A stretch of 23,327 bases of DNA from CAZQGJ01 sp964592905 (GTDB taxonomy: Bacteria > Patescibacteriota > UBA1384 > CAYGGE01), in NCBI GenBank assembly GCA_964592905.1, contig CAZQGJ010000008.1, positions 1 to 23,327 of the forward strand. The letters run 5' to 3'. A program made the position numbers and the translations under genes. The notes under the pieces were generated by a model. The model was not told the DNA's origin and ran no database searches. It worked only from the letters and a program-made list of their open reading frames with translations. This document shows positions 14,270 through 21,363 of this stretch, piece after piece (the first letter of the stretch is position 1; every line of letters begins with the position of its first letter).

Positions 14270-15133
14270 ATGTTCACACCCCCTTTTAGTTTTTTGTCCC
14301 GTTTGACCCAAGCTCTCTATGTGGTCATCTTCATCTTTGTCGTAATTAATTTTCCCGCCCTGAGCGTCTGGTTGAGTTATCAAGTTAAACAATGGCGGGC
14401 TCCAATAGCGCGAACCAAGCTACCGACCGTTCAGCCGATCAAATCGGCTACTAACCAGAACCCAGTCTCGCCTAACCCGTTTTCTAGTCCGTTTTCCAGT
14501 CCGCAAACTAGCCCACAAACTACCCCAGAGGCAACTCTTAACTCGACGGGGTCGACTAGCTTAGTCGGCTATGATGATCGACTTTCTTTAGCCTTGAGCC
14601 GCTATCAGCTCAAACTCGATTCTCTGGCGGATAATCAGCTAATGTTGCCAACTTTAGGCCAAACTTGGCCGATTCAAATCAATGTCGAGCCCGGTGCTGA
14701 TTTAGAAACTGCCTTAATGCAAGCACTCGAATCCGGCGTAGCCCGCTATCCAGGTAGTGGTTTGCCGAATCAGATTGGCAATACTTTTATCTTGGGCCAC
14801 TCTTCTAACTATTGGTGGTCAGCTGGCCGTTATCGGACAACTTTTACACTCTTGCCGCAGCTCATTGTTGGTGATCCGATCATAATTAAGTACGAACAGC
14901 AGCTATATTATTATCGTGTCAAGCATAAACAGGTGATTGCGCCCGATAAGCTTGAGGTTCTGGCCCCGACTAAAACTCCAACCTTGACCCTGATGACCTG
15001 TTACCCGATCGGCAGTACCAAATCGAGATTAATCATTGTGGCTGATCTGGTGCGACCGATTAATCTCAGCCAGACGCAACCCAGTTCACCGCTCACTGCC
15101 TTGACCAAAGATCGTTTGTTGGCGCCGCGCTGA
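14270..15133 (+). CDS. Sortase family transpeptidase
   Basis: The 287-residue protein has one N-terminal membrane segment (about residues 15-37), a Pro/Ser/Thr-rich stalk (about 55-100) and a C-terminal sortase beta-barrel. The catalytic triad is visible: H177 (LGHSSNYWW), C244 (LMTCYPIG) and R253 (KSRLIIVADL). The TLxTC-like Cys strand and the Trp pair after His resemble class D/E-type enzymes. It should cleave a sorting motif in surface proteins and attach them covalently; no LPXTG-type substrate is evident in this window. The ATG at 14270 is 4 nt after the tRNA-Leu CCA and has no Shine-Dalgarno, so expression probably relies on processing of a tRNA-mRNA co-transcript. An in-frame upstream ATG lies inside the tRNA. 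Confidence 0.92.
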   Translation: MFTPPFSFLSRLTQALYVVIFIFVVINFPALSVWLSYQVKQWRAPIARTKLPTVQPIKSATNQNPVSPNPFSSPFSSPQTSPQTTPEATLNSTGSTSLVGYDDRLSLALSRYQLKLDSLADNQLMLPTLGQTWPIQINVEPGADLETALMQALESGVARYPGSGLPNQIGNTFILGHSSNYWWSAGRYRTTFTLLPQLIVGDPIIIKYEQQLYYYRVKHKQVIAPDKLEVLAPTKTPTLTLMTCYPIGSTKSRLIIVADLVRPINLSQTQPSSPLTALTKDRLLAPR

Positions 15134-15147
15134 TTAGAGATTAGGTG

Positions 15148-15849
15148 TTAGGCGCGAATATCCAAAGCCATAATCACCTCTCCATCAGAATAGATTAGCT
15201 GTTCCGTTAGTGGATCGACTATCAGCCGAGTCACCTGACTATTTTTGAGTTGATAAAGGAGGTCGTCGCTCTGGCCATCGATGGTCATGACTCGAATCTG
15301 ACCGCCCAAACTATAAACCAGATGCTCGCGATTTAATAACAGATCGAGACTTTGAGGCAGAGTGGCAAAGCGAGTGATCAGCGTGCCATCGAGCCAGACT
15401 TCGCCGTTGGAGAGTAATTGGAGCGCCGAATCGGGAATGTTATTTTGCCAGAGCTTGGTCTGTCGATCGTTAGCCGGATAGCTCGGTAGCTCGGATCGAA
15501 AGAGGCGAATGTGCTCGAGATTGATAACGAAGCCAGGTTGAATGTTAATCTGGCGGAACCACGGCAAATAACCAGGCTTATTGACCGCCACGGAATAGTT
15601 ACCAGGTAAAAGATTGGCGACTTTGAGTCGCTCGTTGAGTCGATACTCTTTATCTTCTAAGATAAGAGTAGCCCCTTTGGGTTCGGCCGTGATGACGATC
15701 ATGCCGGTTTTCTGCCAGCGCTTGGCCGCGGGATTATAACGAAAGCCGCTAGCTCGAGCGACTAAATTAAAACCGATGATGACAAAGCTTAAAGTTATCG
15801 TTATATTCAACAAGAACCAAAGCCATTTTTGACGGCGGGTGTAACTCAC
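15148..15849 (-). CDS. PEGA-domain membrane-anchored protein
   Basis: The 233-residue protein has an N-terminal membrane helix (about 9-31) and a PEGA domain (about 50-113), with strand IVITAEPKGATLILEDKEY and the family-typical LPGNYSVAVNKPGYLPW. The C-terminal part (about 120-233) contains repeated short strands (REHLVYSLGGQIRVM, TEQLIYSDGEVIMALDI) that look like partial beta-propeller blades. PEGA proteins of this layout occur on cell surfaces; binding partner and function are unknown. The start is GTG at 15849; a weak TAAGCT ends 6 nt upstream. It is divergent from murA with 34 nt between starts, and convergent with the sortase. Confidence 0.8.
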   Translation of the reverse strand: MSYTRRQKWLWFLLNITITLSFVIIGFNLVARASGFRYNPAAKRWQKTGMIVITAEPKGATLILEDKEYRLNERLKVANLLPGNYSVAVNKPGYLPWFRQINIQPGFVINLEHIRLFRSELPSYPANDRQTKLWQNNIPDSALQLLSNGEVWLDGTLITRFATLPQSLDLLLNREHLVYSLGGQIRVMTIDGQSDDLLYQLKNSQVTRLIVDPLTEQLIYSDGEVIMALDIRA

Positions 15850-15883
15850 GAACTTAGCTTAGCAAAAATCGAGGGAGAATTCG

Positions 15884-17170
15884 ATGTTTCAATTCCGTAT
15901 CCAAGGTCGCCGGCCGTTGACAGGCCAAGTGACAATCTCGGGCAGTAAAAATGCCGCCCTGCCGGCGATGGCCGCTGCGCTCTTGACCGATGAACCGGTC
16001 AAGCTGACTAATCTGCCAGCTATCCGCGATGTCCATACCATGGCCGCCATTCTTGAATCGCTCGGGGCCAAGGTCAATCAGCTGGATAGACATAGTTTCG
16101 AAATCACCGCCAAGGGCGTCAAATCTACTTCGCTCGATTATCTGATGGGACGTCGCTTGCGAGCCTCGATCTTGCTTCTGGGTCCATTAGTCGCCAAGCA
16201 TGGCCGGGCCATCTTACCCCACCCGGGCGGTTGCGTCATCGGTACTCGACCGGTTGGCACCCATTTCGACGCCTTGAGAGCGCTTGGTGCGACTGTTGAA
16301 CATCAGAATGAGTATTACGTCACCGAAGCTCCCCAGGGCCTAACCGGGGCATATATCTATCTTGACGAGGTGTCGGTCACGGCCACCGAAAATGCCATTA
16401 TGGCCGCCGTCTTAGCCAAGGGGCAGACGACGATTCGACCAGCTGCCCTAGAGCCTCATGTTGTCTCGCTTTGCCAGATGCTGATCAAGATGGGCGCCAA
16501 GATCGAGGGTCTCGGCACGCATACTTTAGTTATTGAGGGCGTGGACAGACTCCATGGTTGCGAGCATCGTATTATCGCCGATGAGATCGAGACTGGTACC
16601 TTTGCCGTGGCGGCAGCCTTGACCCAGAGCGCGATCACCATTAACGAGATTCCCGAGGATCTCGATCCAATCGTTCATAAGTTGACCGCTTTTGGCGTTG
16701 ATCTTGATTGGCAGCGCACCAAACGTCGACTCGAGATTCGTCCGAGTCAACTCAAAGCTAGCAAGATTCAGGTCGATACTTGGCCGCGCTTTCCAACCGA
16801 TCTGCAGCCGCAGTTCGGCGTTTTAGCCACTCAGGCCGAAGGAACTACCTTGATCCACGAGTGGATGTATGAAAATCGCTTGAACTATTTAGAGCAGTTA
16901 GAAACCATGGGCGCCAAGGTCAATCGACTTGATCCGCATCGGGCCGAGGTCATCGGGCCGCGTCGCCTTCAGGGTCAGATTATCGATTCGCCAGATTTAC
17001 GAGCCGGAATTGCCTTTGTCTTGGCCGGCTTAGCCGCCGAAGGCGAAACGGTGGTGACCGGCGCTGAACTGATTAAACGTGGCTACCAAGATATTGTCCA
17101 AAAACTGAGTCAGTTAGGGGCCGAGATCGAAGAAGAGGGTGAGGAGGAGCCTCTCCTGAAGCTTGTTTGA
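15884..17170 (+). CDS. murA: UDP-N-acetylglucosamine 1-carboxyvinyltransferase
   Basis: MurA transfers enolpyruvate from PEP to UDP-GlcNAc, the first committed cytoplasmic step of peptidoglycan synthesis. The 428-residue length is standard. K22 and N23 (GSKNAALP), the catalytic and fosfomycin-target cysteine C117 (HPGGCVIGTRPVG) and D306 (FPTDLQPQ, general base position) are all present, with the inverse alpha/beta barrel repeats of the EPSP-synthase fold. Because the Cys is retained, fosfomycin sensitivity is expected for the enzyme. The ATG follows GAGGGAGA with about 7 nt spacing. The stop precedes the mreB start by 21 nt. Confidence 0.97.
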   Translation: MFQFRIQGRRPLTGQVTISGSKNAALPAMAAALLTDEPVKLTNLPAIRDVHTMAAILESLGAKVNQLDRHSFEITAKGVKSTSLDYLMGRRLRASILLLGPLVAKHGRAILPHPGGCVIGTRPVGTHFDALRALGATVEHQNEYYVTEAPQGLTGAYIYLDEVSVTATENAIMAAVLAKGQTTIRPAALEPHVVSLCQMLIKMGAKIEGLGTHTLVIEGVDRLHGCEHRIIADEIETGTFAVAAALTQSAITINEIPEDLDPIVHKLTAFGVDLDWQRTKRRLEIRPSQLKASKIQVDTWPRFPTDLQPQFGVLATQAEGTTLIHEWMYENRLNYLEQLETMGAKVNRLDPHRAEVIGPRRLQGQIIDSPDLRAGIAFVLAGLAAEGETVVTGAELIKRGYQDIVQKLSQLGAEIEEEGEEEPLLKLV

Positions 17171-17176
17171 TCTATC

Positions 17177-17185
17177 TGGTATAAT
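17177..17185 (+). promoter_or_regulatory. Extended -10 promoter of mreB (leaderless)
   Basis: TGg-TATAAT (hexamer 17180-17185) is a consensus extended -10 in the 21-nt gap after murA, and ends 6 nt before the mreB ATG. There is no Shine-Dalgarno. This allows mreB to be transcribed independently of murA. Confidence 0.75.
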
Positions 17186-17191
17186 CCGAGT

Positions 17192-18190
17192 ATGTTAAGA
17201 AAAGTCGCCATTGATTTAGGCACTACTAATATCTTGATCTCATTGCCGGGCAAAGGCTTAGTGGTGCAAGAGCCATCGGTGGTGGCGCTGCAAGCCGAGG
17301 ATAACAAAGTCTTGGCCATCGGTGCCGAGGCCAAAGAGATGCTCGGTCGTACGCCTGACTCAATTGTGGCTGCTCATCCGCTCCGTGACGGCGTAATCGC
17401 TAACTATAAAATTACCGAGGCGATGCTCCGCTACTATCTCAACAGAGTTGGCGGCACCTTTAGGCTGTTTCGACCAGATATTATGGTGGCAGTGCCGGCC
17501 GGCATTACCTCGACCGAACGCAAGGCCGTCATCGATGCCTGTATTCAAGCCGGCGCCAAAAACGCCTATCTAATCAAAGAGCCCCTAGCCGCCGCTCTAG
17601 GGGCCGGTATTCCGATCGGTACCGCCTCTGGACATATGATTATCGATATCGGCGGCGGTACGACCGAAGTCGCCGTTATTGCACTTGGCGATATTGTGGT
17701 GGCCACCTCGGTCCGAGTTGGCGGCATTAAGTTCGATTTAGCTATCGCTAACCACATTCGCAATACTCATAAATTACTTATCGGCGAGCAAACAGCCGAA
17801 GAGGTCAAGCTTAAAATCGGCGCGGCAATCAAATTGAAAAAAGAGCTCTCGATGGAAGTCTCTGGCTCTAACGCCATCACCGGCCTCCCTGAATCGGCTA
17901 TCGTGACGAGTAACGAACTAATCAAAGGTATTCAAGAAGAGCTCAACCAGATTATTTTGGCGGTCAAGCAAGTCCTCCAGAAAACTCCGCCAGAACTAGC
18001 TGCCGATGTGATGGATAAAGGTATTGTGATGACCGGTGGCGGCTCGCAACTCCGCGGTCTCGATAGTCTATTGACCCGAGTCACCGGAGTACCCTGCCAA
18101 ATCGCTGATGAGCCGTTGCTCTGTGTCGCCAAGGGTACTCTCATCGCTGCTGAAAATCTCGAATCATTTAAGCGCGCTATTAAGTTTTGA
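17192..18190 (+). CDS. mreB: Rod shape-determining actin homologue MreB
   Basis: MreB is a cytoplasmic actin-like ATPase that forms membrane filaments and guides the wall elongation machinery. The 332-residue protein has the phosphate-1 motif DLGTTN (8-13), IDIGGGTTEVAV (phosphate-2, near 150), and the adenosine motif VMTGGGSQLRG near residue 280, the standard order and length. Pairing with murA suggests a cell-wall elongation locus, although no mreC or mreD is present and the downstream neighbour is a convergent hypothetical gene. Confidence 0.97.
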   Translation: MLRKVAIDLGTTNILISLPGKGLVVQEPSVVALQAEDNKVLAIGAEAKEMLGRTPDSIVAAHPLRDGVIANYKITEAMLRYYLNRVGGTFRLFRPDIMVAVPAGITSTERKAVIDACIQAGAKNAYLIKEPLAAALGAGIPIGTASGHMIIDIGGGTTEVAVIALGDIVVATSVRVGGIKFDLAIANHIRNTHKLLIGEQTAEEVKLKIGAAIKLKKELSMEVSGSNAITGLPESAIVTSNELIKGIQEELNQIILAVKQVLQKTPPELAADVMDKGIVMTGGGSQLRGLDSLLTRVTGVPCQIADEPLLCVAKGTLIAAENLESFKRAIKF

Positions 18191-18252
18191 CGGCGTACTA
18201 GACCACGCCTTAGGCCACGTATTAGACCTGTCGGCACTCTGCCGGTCAATAT

Positions 18253-18293
18253 AAAAAAAAACCGCCTACTGTCGCTTGGAAACAGTAGGCGGG
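18253..18293 (-). terminator. Intrinsic terminator of the minus-strand hypothetical gene
   Basis: CCGCCTACTGT (18262-18272) and ACAGTAGGCGG (18282-18292) form an 11-bp stem. On the minus strand it is followed by nine T residues (18253-18261). It may also stop readthrough from mreB, but has no T-tract in that direction. Confidence 0.85.
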
Positions 18294-18386
18294 TCGACAG
18301 CAACAACGGCAGTCGATAGAAGGGTGAGTAGTGAGTTTGTACCAGATCTGAATTGCGCTGTCAAGCTCTTCTAGCCGTTGTCACCG

Positions 18387-19142
18387 TCAGGTGGTTTGAT
18401 GAAAGGCACGACAACACACAAAAACCTGATGACAAGGGTGCTTCATTTTCGGATGTCCGCTGTGTTGATAGAACTCCAGCCTCTCGCGATGGTCGATCGA
18501 GAGCGAGAAGATGTACCCATAGTTACCGGGTAGTGGAGAGGGAACTTTGATCGGATCCATCCAGACCTTGAGGACCTCACCATAAGGTTGATCCTTATAG
18601 GTCAGGGTCAGTCGTAGCAGAGGACCGACTTCAGGCGGGCAGGTCATCAAGCCAGCCTCTCGAAACGCTGCGTCAATGTCTTCGAATGACGCTTCCGGCT
18701 GTCGGATCAAGCGTCCGACCGGTACCAAAGTGAGTTCCGCTACCCTCGGCTCACTTTCTAGCTGCATTGCTTGCAGCATCGCAGCCACAGTCGCATGCTT
18801 TTCCAAGCAGGAGGGAACCATCTGCCTCAAGCCATTGATGACTTGGGTAATAGTCAATTTTCCAAGTTCGATCTGCCTCCAGATAGGAAACAGATCAACA
18901 GTTTCGCGTAGATGCAAACCTTCGGAATCGTTGGTTGGGATCAGTAATCCGCCGTGTCTGATGGCGTGGACGATCGCGCCTGGAATTTCCGGATCAGCAG
19001 TCATCTTCCGTACATCAGCTGCGCTGATGCCCGCCTCGCTTAGGAGCTGGATCAGTTTGAACTGATCCTCGATGCTAAGTCTTTGCACTCTAGTTAACCT
19101 TGTGTGTTTTGCCCGATGCTGTCGATGCCACAGTCCAACCAT
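18387..19142 (-). CDS. Patescibacteria-type hypothetical protein
   Basis: The product is about 251 residues from ATG 19142. The N-terminal part is helical (IEDQFKLIQLLSEAGISAADVRKM). The C-terminal part contains AGLMTCPPEVGPLLRLTLTYKDQPYGE, which I recognise as the core (CPxEVGPxLRLxYxDQPxGE) of a hypothetical family found repeatedly in Patescibacteria genomes. The family has no function known to me. A frame extension to TTG 19313 would cross its own promoter and is rejected; GTG 19088 is an alternative start. The promoter (19222-19250) and an untranslated leader with a 13-bp hairpin precede it, and a strong terminator follows. Confidence 0.7.
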   Translation of the reverse strand: MVGLWHRQHRAKHTRLTRVQRLSIEDQFKLIQLLSEAGISAADVRKMTADPEIPGAIVHAIRHGGLLIPTNDSEGLHLRETVDLFPIWRQIELGKLTITQVINGLRQMVPSCLEKHATVAAMLQAMQLESEPRVAELTLVPVGRLIRQPEASFEDIDAAFREAGLMTCPPEVGPLLRLTLTYKDQPYGEVLKVWMDPIKVPSPLPGNYGYIFSLSIDHRERLEFYQHSGHPKMKHPCHQVFVCCRAFHQTT

Positions 19143-19148
19143 TACAAG

Positions 19149-19188
19149 GTCAGAATCTTGCCAATCTGTGAACTCGCAAAATTCTGAC
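19149..19188 (-). promoter_or_regulatory. Leader hairpin before the hypothetical gene
   Basis: GTCAGAATTTTGC and GCAAGATTCTGAC (minus-strand sense) form a 13-bp stem with one G-U pair and a 14-nt loop. The stem ends 6 nt before the ATG at 19142, inside the predicted leader (+1 near 19215), so it could control translation or mRNA stability. Confidence 0.55.
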
Positions 19189-19221
19189 TTTGTATCATGA
19201 ACAAAGCATAAAGTATGGATA

Positions 19222-19250
19222 CATATACCGCACAACTTAGTAATTGTCAA
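19222..19250 (-). promoter_or_regulatory. Promoter of the Patescibacteria-type hypothetical gene
   Basis: On the minus strand a consensus TTGACA (19245-19250), a 17-nt spacer and TATATG (19222-19227) predict +1 near 19215. It is divergent from the rnpB promoter. Confidence 0.7.
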
Positions 19251-19281
19251 GACAGAGAAATTTAATTTGAGCTGGTGACCC

Positions 19282-19310
19282 TGTTCAAATGCCAAGATAT
19301 CGGCTATAAT
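19282..19310 (+). promoter_or_regulatory. rnpB promoter
   Basis: A consensus TATAAT (19305-19310) lies 6 nt before the first base of the mature RNase P RNA. The -35 is weak (TGTTCA at 19282-19287, 17-nt spacer). Confidence 0.7.
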
Positions 19311-19316
19311 CAAGTC

Positions 19317-19680
19317 GCTATGGAGTCAGATCGGTTACTGGCTTAGGCCAGAGGAAAGTCCTGGCACCAGTTGAACGCATTCCCGTGAAAATGGGCCGCT
19401 GAAAGGCGAGGGAAGAGTGCAACAGAAAATATACCGCCGATGGTCGAGCAATCGACACAGGCAAGGTTGAAATCGTGCGCAGTTCGCTGCGACCTTAATT
19501 TTTAATTGAGGTAGGTAAGAGCTCACGCTTTTAGTTGGCAACAGCTATCTGTGAAAACCCAGTGTGGTGCAAGTTCAGTGGATTTTGTGTCCAGTTAGCT
19601 CGGTTCAAGAGTTGGGCTCCAAATCTGAACGCCTAGAGAAATGCCGATAAAACAGAACCAGGCTTACTCGACTCCATAGC
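19317..19680 (+). ncRNA. rnpB: RNase P RNA (M1 RNA)
   Basis: This is the catalytic RNA that cleaves 5' leaders from tRNA precursors. The ends pair: GCTATGGAGT (19317-19326) with ACTCCATAGC (19671-19680), forming P1. Universally conserved blocks are present in order: GAGGAAAGTCC (from 19351), ACAGAAA followed by ACCGCC (near 19420-19438), and the 3' block GAGAAATGCC followed by ACAGAACCAGGCTTA. The length of about 364 nt fits a bacterial type A RNA. tRNA-Gln follows after 3 nt and is probably co-transcribed. Confidence 0.96.
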
Positions 19681-19683
19681 TAT

Positions 19684-19757
19684 TCCGGGATCGTCTAACG
19701 GCAGGACAGCGGCCTTTGAAGCCGTGAATCTTGGTTCGAATCCAAGTCCCGGAGCCA
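19684..19757 (+). tRNA. tRNA-Gln (TTG)
   Basis: The acceptor TCCGGGA pairs with TCCCGGA, followed by discriminator G and encoded CCA (19755-19757). Anticodon stem GCGGC/GCCGT encloses loop CTTTGAA, giving anticodon TTG (codons CAA/CAG). The T-arm reads CTTGG-TTCGAAT-CCAAG. It begins 3 nt after rnpB and has no separate promoter, so one transcript probably carries both RNAs. Confidence 0.96.
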
Positions 19758-19786
19758 AGATTTGACAATTATGATAAGCTTAGTAT

Positions 19787-19958
19787 ATGAGCAACAAGTT
19801 GGATAATAAACTCAAAAAAGATCTGATTCTAAGCCGGCTTTCTAAAAAATCACGCGAAGCTGTTTTAGCGATCCAAAAATCAACAAAAAATATCTAAAAC
19901 CGTAAATGAGATCTTTAAACGATACGGAAAAGATATTAGTGCCCTCTCCAGAACTTAA
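19787..19958 (+). pseudogene. Small frameshifted ORF
   Basis: An ATG at 19787 opens 36 codons of a charged helical peptide (KKSREAVLAIQKSTK) ending at TAA 19895-19897. Another frame continues with an equally protein-like stretch (SKTVNEIFKRYGKDISAL) to TAA at 19956-19958. A single indel in the A-rich run near 19870-19892 would join them into about 57 residues. A TTGACA at 19762-19767 precedes it. A third frame from ATG near 19904 also looks codable, so the true structure is uncertain. No function is assigned. Confidence 0.35.
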
Positions 19959-19990
19959 ATATCTCGATTACGAATCTTTCGCTCAAACAA

Positions 19991-20025
19991 AAACCGGACA
20001 ATACAACACGTGTATCGTCCGGTTT
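19991..20025 (-). terminator. Intrinsic terminator of the minus-strand 129-residue gene
   Basis: AAACCGGACAATACA (19991-20005) and TGTATCGTCCGGTTT (20011-20025) pair over 15 positions with one mismatch and a 5-nt loop. On the minus strand the stem is followed by a T-rich run. Confidence 0.8.
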
Positions 20026-20050
20026 AGAGTGCTGGTTTGACGCGCTCAGG

Positions 20051-20440
20051 CTACTGGCCTTGTTTGGGGTAGAGGAGCTGGCGCATCAGGTGGTGCGCTT
20101 CATTAGCAGCCTCATCTTGTTTGCCCACGGAAAAGAAGTATTCGCCAGCATCTTCTCTGCCTTGCGCTGGCCTAATCAATTCTCCCTCGACATTTCTCAC
20201 TTCCCAGCGTGCGAAGCACGGTCCGGTGGTTACCGGATCGTGAGCCATGCAGTGGGCGATTACCTGATCGCCAGGCGCAATCCCGACAAGTGCATCAAAC
20301 CGTCCTTGATTGAGCATCTCGACTGCAGTTTTGAGACTACCAGTCAGCATCATCAGTTGATCGAATCGATGCTGCATAAGAGATTCAGACAAAAACTCCA
20401 ATGGGATGTCTAGCACGCCTAGGGTGAAAGGTCCGATCAT
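20051..20440 (-). CDS. Hypothetical protein, 129 residues
   Basis: I do not recognise this protein. It is soluble and mixed alpha/beta, with a helical N-terminal half (ESLMQHRFDQLMMLTGSLKTAVEML), a central strand-rich part (ALVGIAPGDQVIAHCMA, CFARWEVRNVEGE) and a helical C-terminus. No membrane segment or catalytic signature is visible. The ATG follows GGAG with 7 nt spacing. A probable promoter (20511-20540) gives a leader of about 64 nt, and a terminator follows, so it is a single-gene unit. It ends in TAG. With the gene at 18387 it brackets the rnpB-tRNA-Gln locus. Confidence 0.65.
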   Translation of the reverse strand: MIGPFTLGVLDIPLEFLSESLMQHRFDQLMMLTGSLKTAVEMLNQGRFDALVGIAPGDQVIAHCMAHDPVTTGPCFARWEVRNVEGELIRPAQGREDAGEYFFSVGKQDEAANEAHHLMRQLLYPKQGQ

Positions 20441-20510
20441 TCTTTTCTCCGGTCGAGGGCGACTTGCGGCCGCCAGTCATAGCAAGAAAGATTTCTGGCT
20501 ACAACAAAAG

Positions 20511-20540
20511 ATTATGACATGGAAAGAGGCGATTAGTCAA
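20511..20540 (-). promoter_or_regulatory. Promoter of the 129-residue hypothetical gene
   Basis: On the minus strand TTGACT (20535-20540), an 18-nt spacer and CATAAT (20511-20516) predict +1 near 20504. The -35 lies only 8 nt from the divergent -10 at 20548-20553, so the two promoters may compete. Confidence 0.5.
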
Positions 20541-20544
20541 GACA

Positions 20545-20553
20545 TGTTATACT
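20545..20553 (+). promoter_or_regulatory. Extended -10 promoter of the third M23-like gene (leaderless)
   Basis: TGt-TATACT (hexamer 20548-20553) ends 6 nt before the ATG at 20560. There is no good -35 and no Shine-Dalgarno. Confidence 0.65.
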
Positions 20554-20559
20554 TGAGCT

Positions 20560-21363
20560 ATGCTGAAAAAAGCGATTATCGTTGCTCTCGTTCTCTTAGC
20601 TCTCTTGTTTACTTCTCATCTTATCTTTGGCCCAAAGGACGAACAGAAAACCGATGAATTTCCATTTATCACGGCTAACTTTGTTAACCCAGCCAAAATA
20701 GCTGCTATTAGCAAGTTTCGAAGCTGTCAGGGTCATATCGTCGTGCCTCAAGACGGTCTCGAGCCACGCAGTAATATGAAGCATTATTTTTATTTGAAGC
20801 ACGAATTTACTCAATCGCGTCGACAAGTCGAACTTTATGCTCCTTTTGATGGTTTTGTGAGCGACATTTACGAGGGCGATGCTGACTTTAGCGATCGTAA
20901 TCCGGCCTCTCGAGATGTCACGGTCAGTAAGCGCAAAGGCTTGACCGCGCGTTCTGACTGGGGGCTGACATTTTTGCATATAGAACCCGAGTCAGCTCTC
21001 AAAGAGGGTCAGAGGGTTAAAGCGGGGGATCTACTCGGTTACGTCTCACTAGAACTGATTCCACCCTATTATGCTTTCGATATCGTTTATGCCAAGTTAG
21101 GCATGGGCACTAAGCGGGTTGATAATTGGAACAGCCCTTATAAAGCATTAGACTCTGCCTTTAATCATATGTCCGATCAGGTTCTTGCAGAATATGCCCT
21201 ACTTGGAGGTCGACAGCCGTCAGATTTTGTGATTGAGCCAGCTATCCGTCAAGCTGAACCGTGTCAATACGGCTCAGACGGCCGCAGCTTTGATCGTCAG
21301 AAAAATCGTAACTTTGATAACGATTGGCGTGGCAATATCCAAGAAGCGATCACTGATAAATGA
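20560..21363 (+). CDS. Membrane-anchored degenerate M23-like protein (third copy)
   Basis: The 267-residue protein has an N-terminal membrane helix (about 4-23) and a LytM-like domain: CQGHIVVPQDGLEP, a long strand (KHYFYLKHEF), the APxDG turn (YAPFDGFVSDIYEGD), a TFLHIEPESAL segment and the exit strand (VKAGDLLGYV). The HIEP segment keeps one His where active M23 enzymes have HxH, and no complete zinc site is visible, so peptidase activity is doubtful. It is the third such protein in the window. Its TGA overlaps the next ATG (ATGA), so it is translationally coupled to the glycosidase and may work with it at the envelope. Confidence 0.75.
   Translation: MLKKAIIVALVLLALLFTSHLIFGPKDEQKTDEFPFITANFVNPAKIAAISKFRSCQGHIVVPQDGLEPRSNMKHYFYLKHEFTQSRRQVELYAPFDGFVSDIYEGDADFSDRNPASRDVTVSKRKGLTARSDWGLTFLHIEPESALKEGQRVKAGDLLGYVSLELIPPYYAFDIVYAKLGMGTKRVDNWNSPYKALDSAFNHMSDQVLAEYALLGGRQPSDFVIEPAIRQAEPCQYGSDGRSFDRQKNRNFDNDWRGNIQEAITDK

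Noticed and set aside
19143..19313. Upstream extension of the hypothetical gene to TTG 19313
   Set aside because: It would cross the gene's own promoter (19222-19250) and leader hairpin and reach the rnpB promoter.
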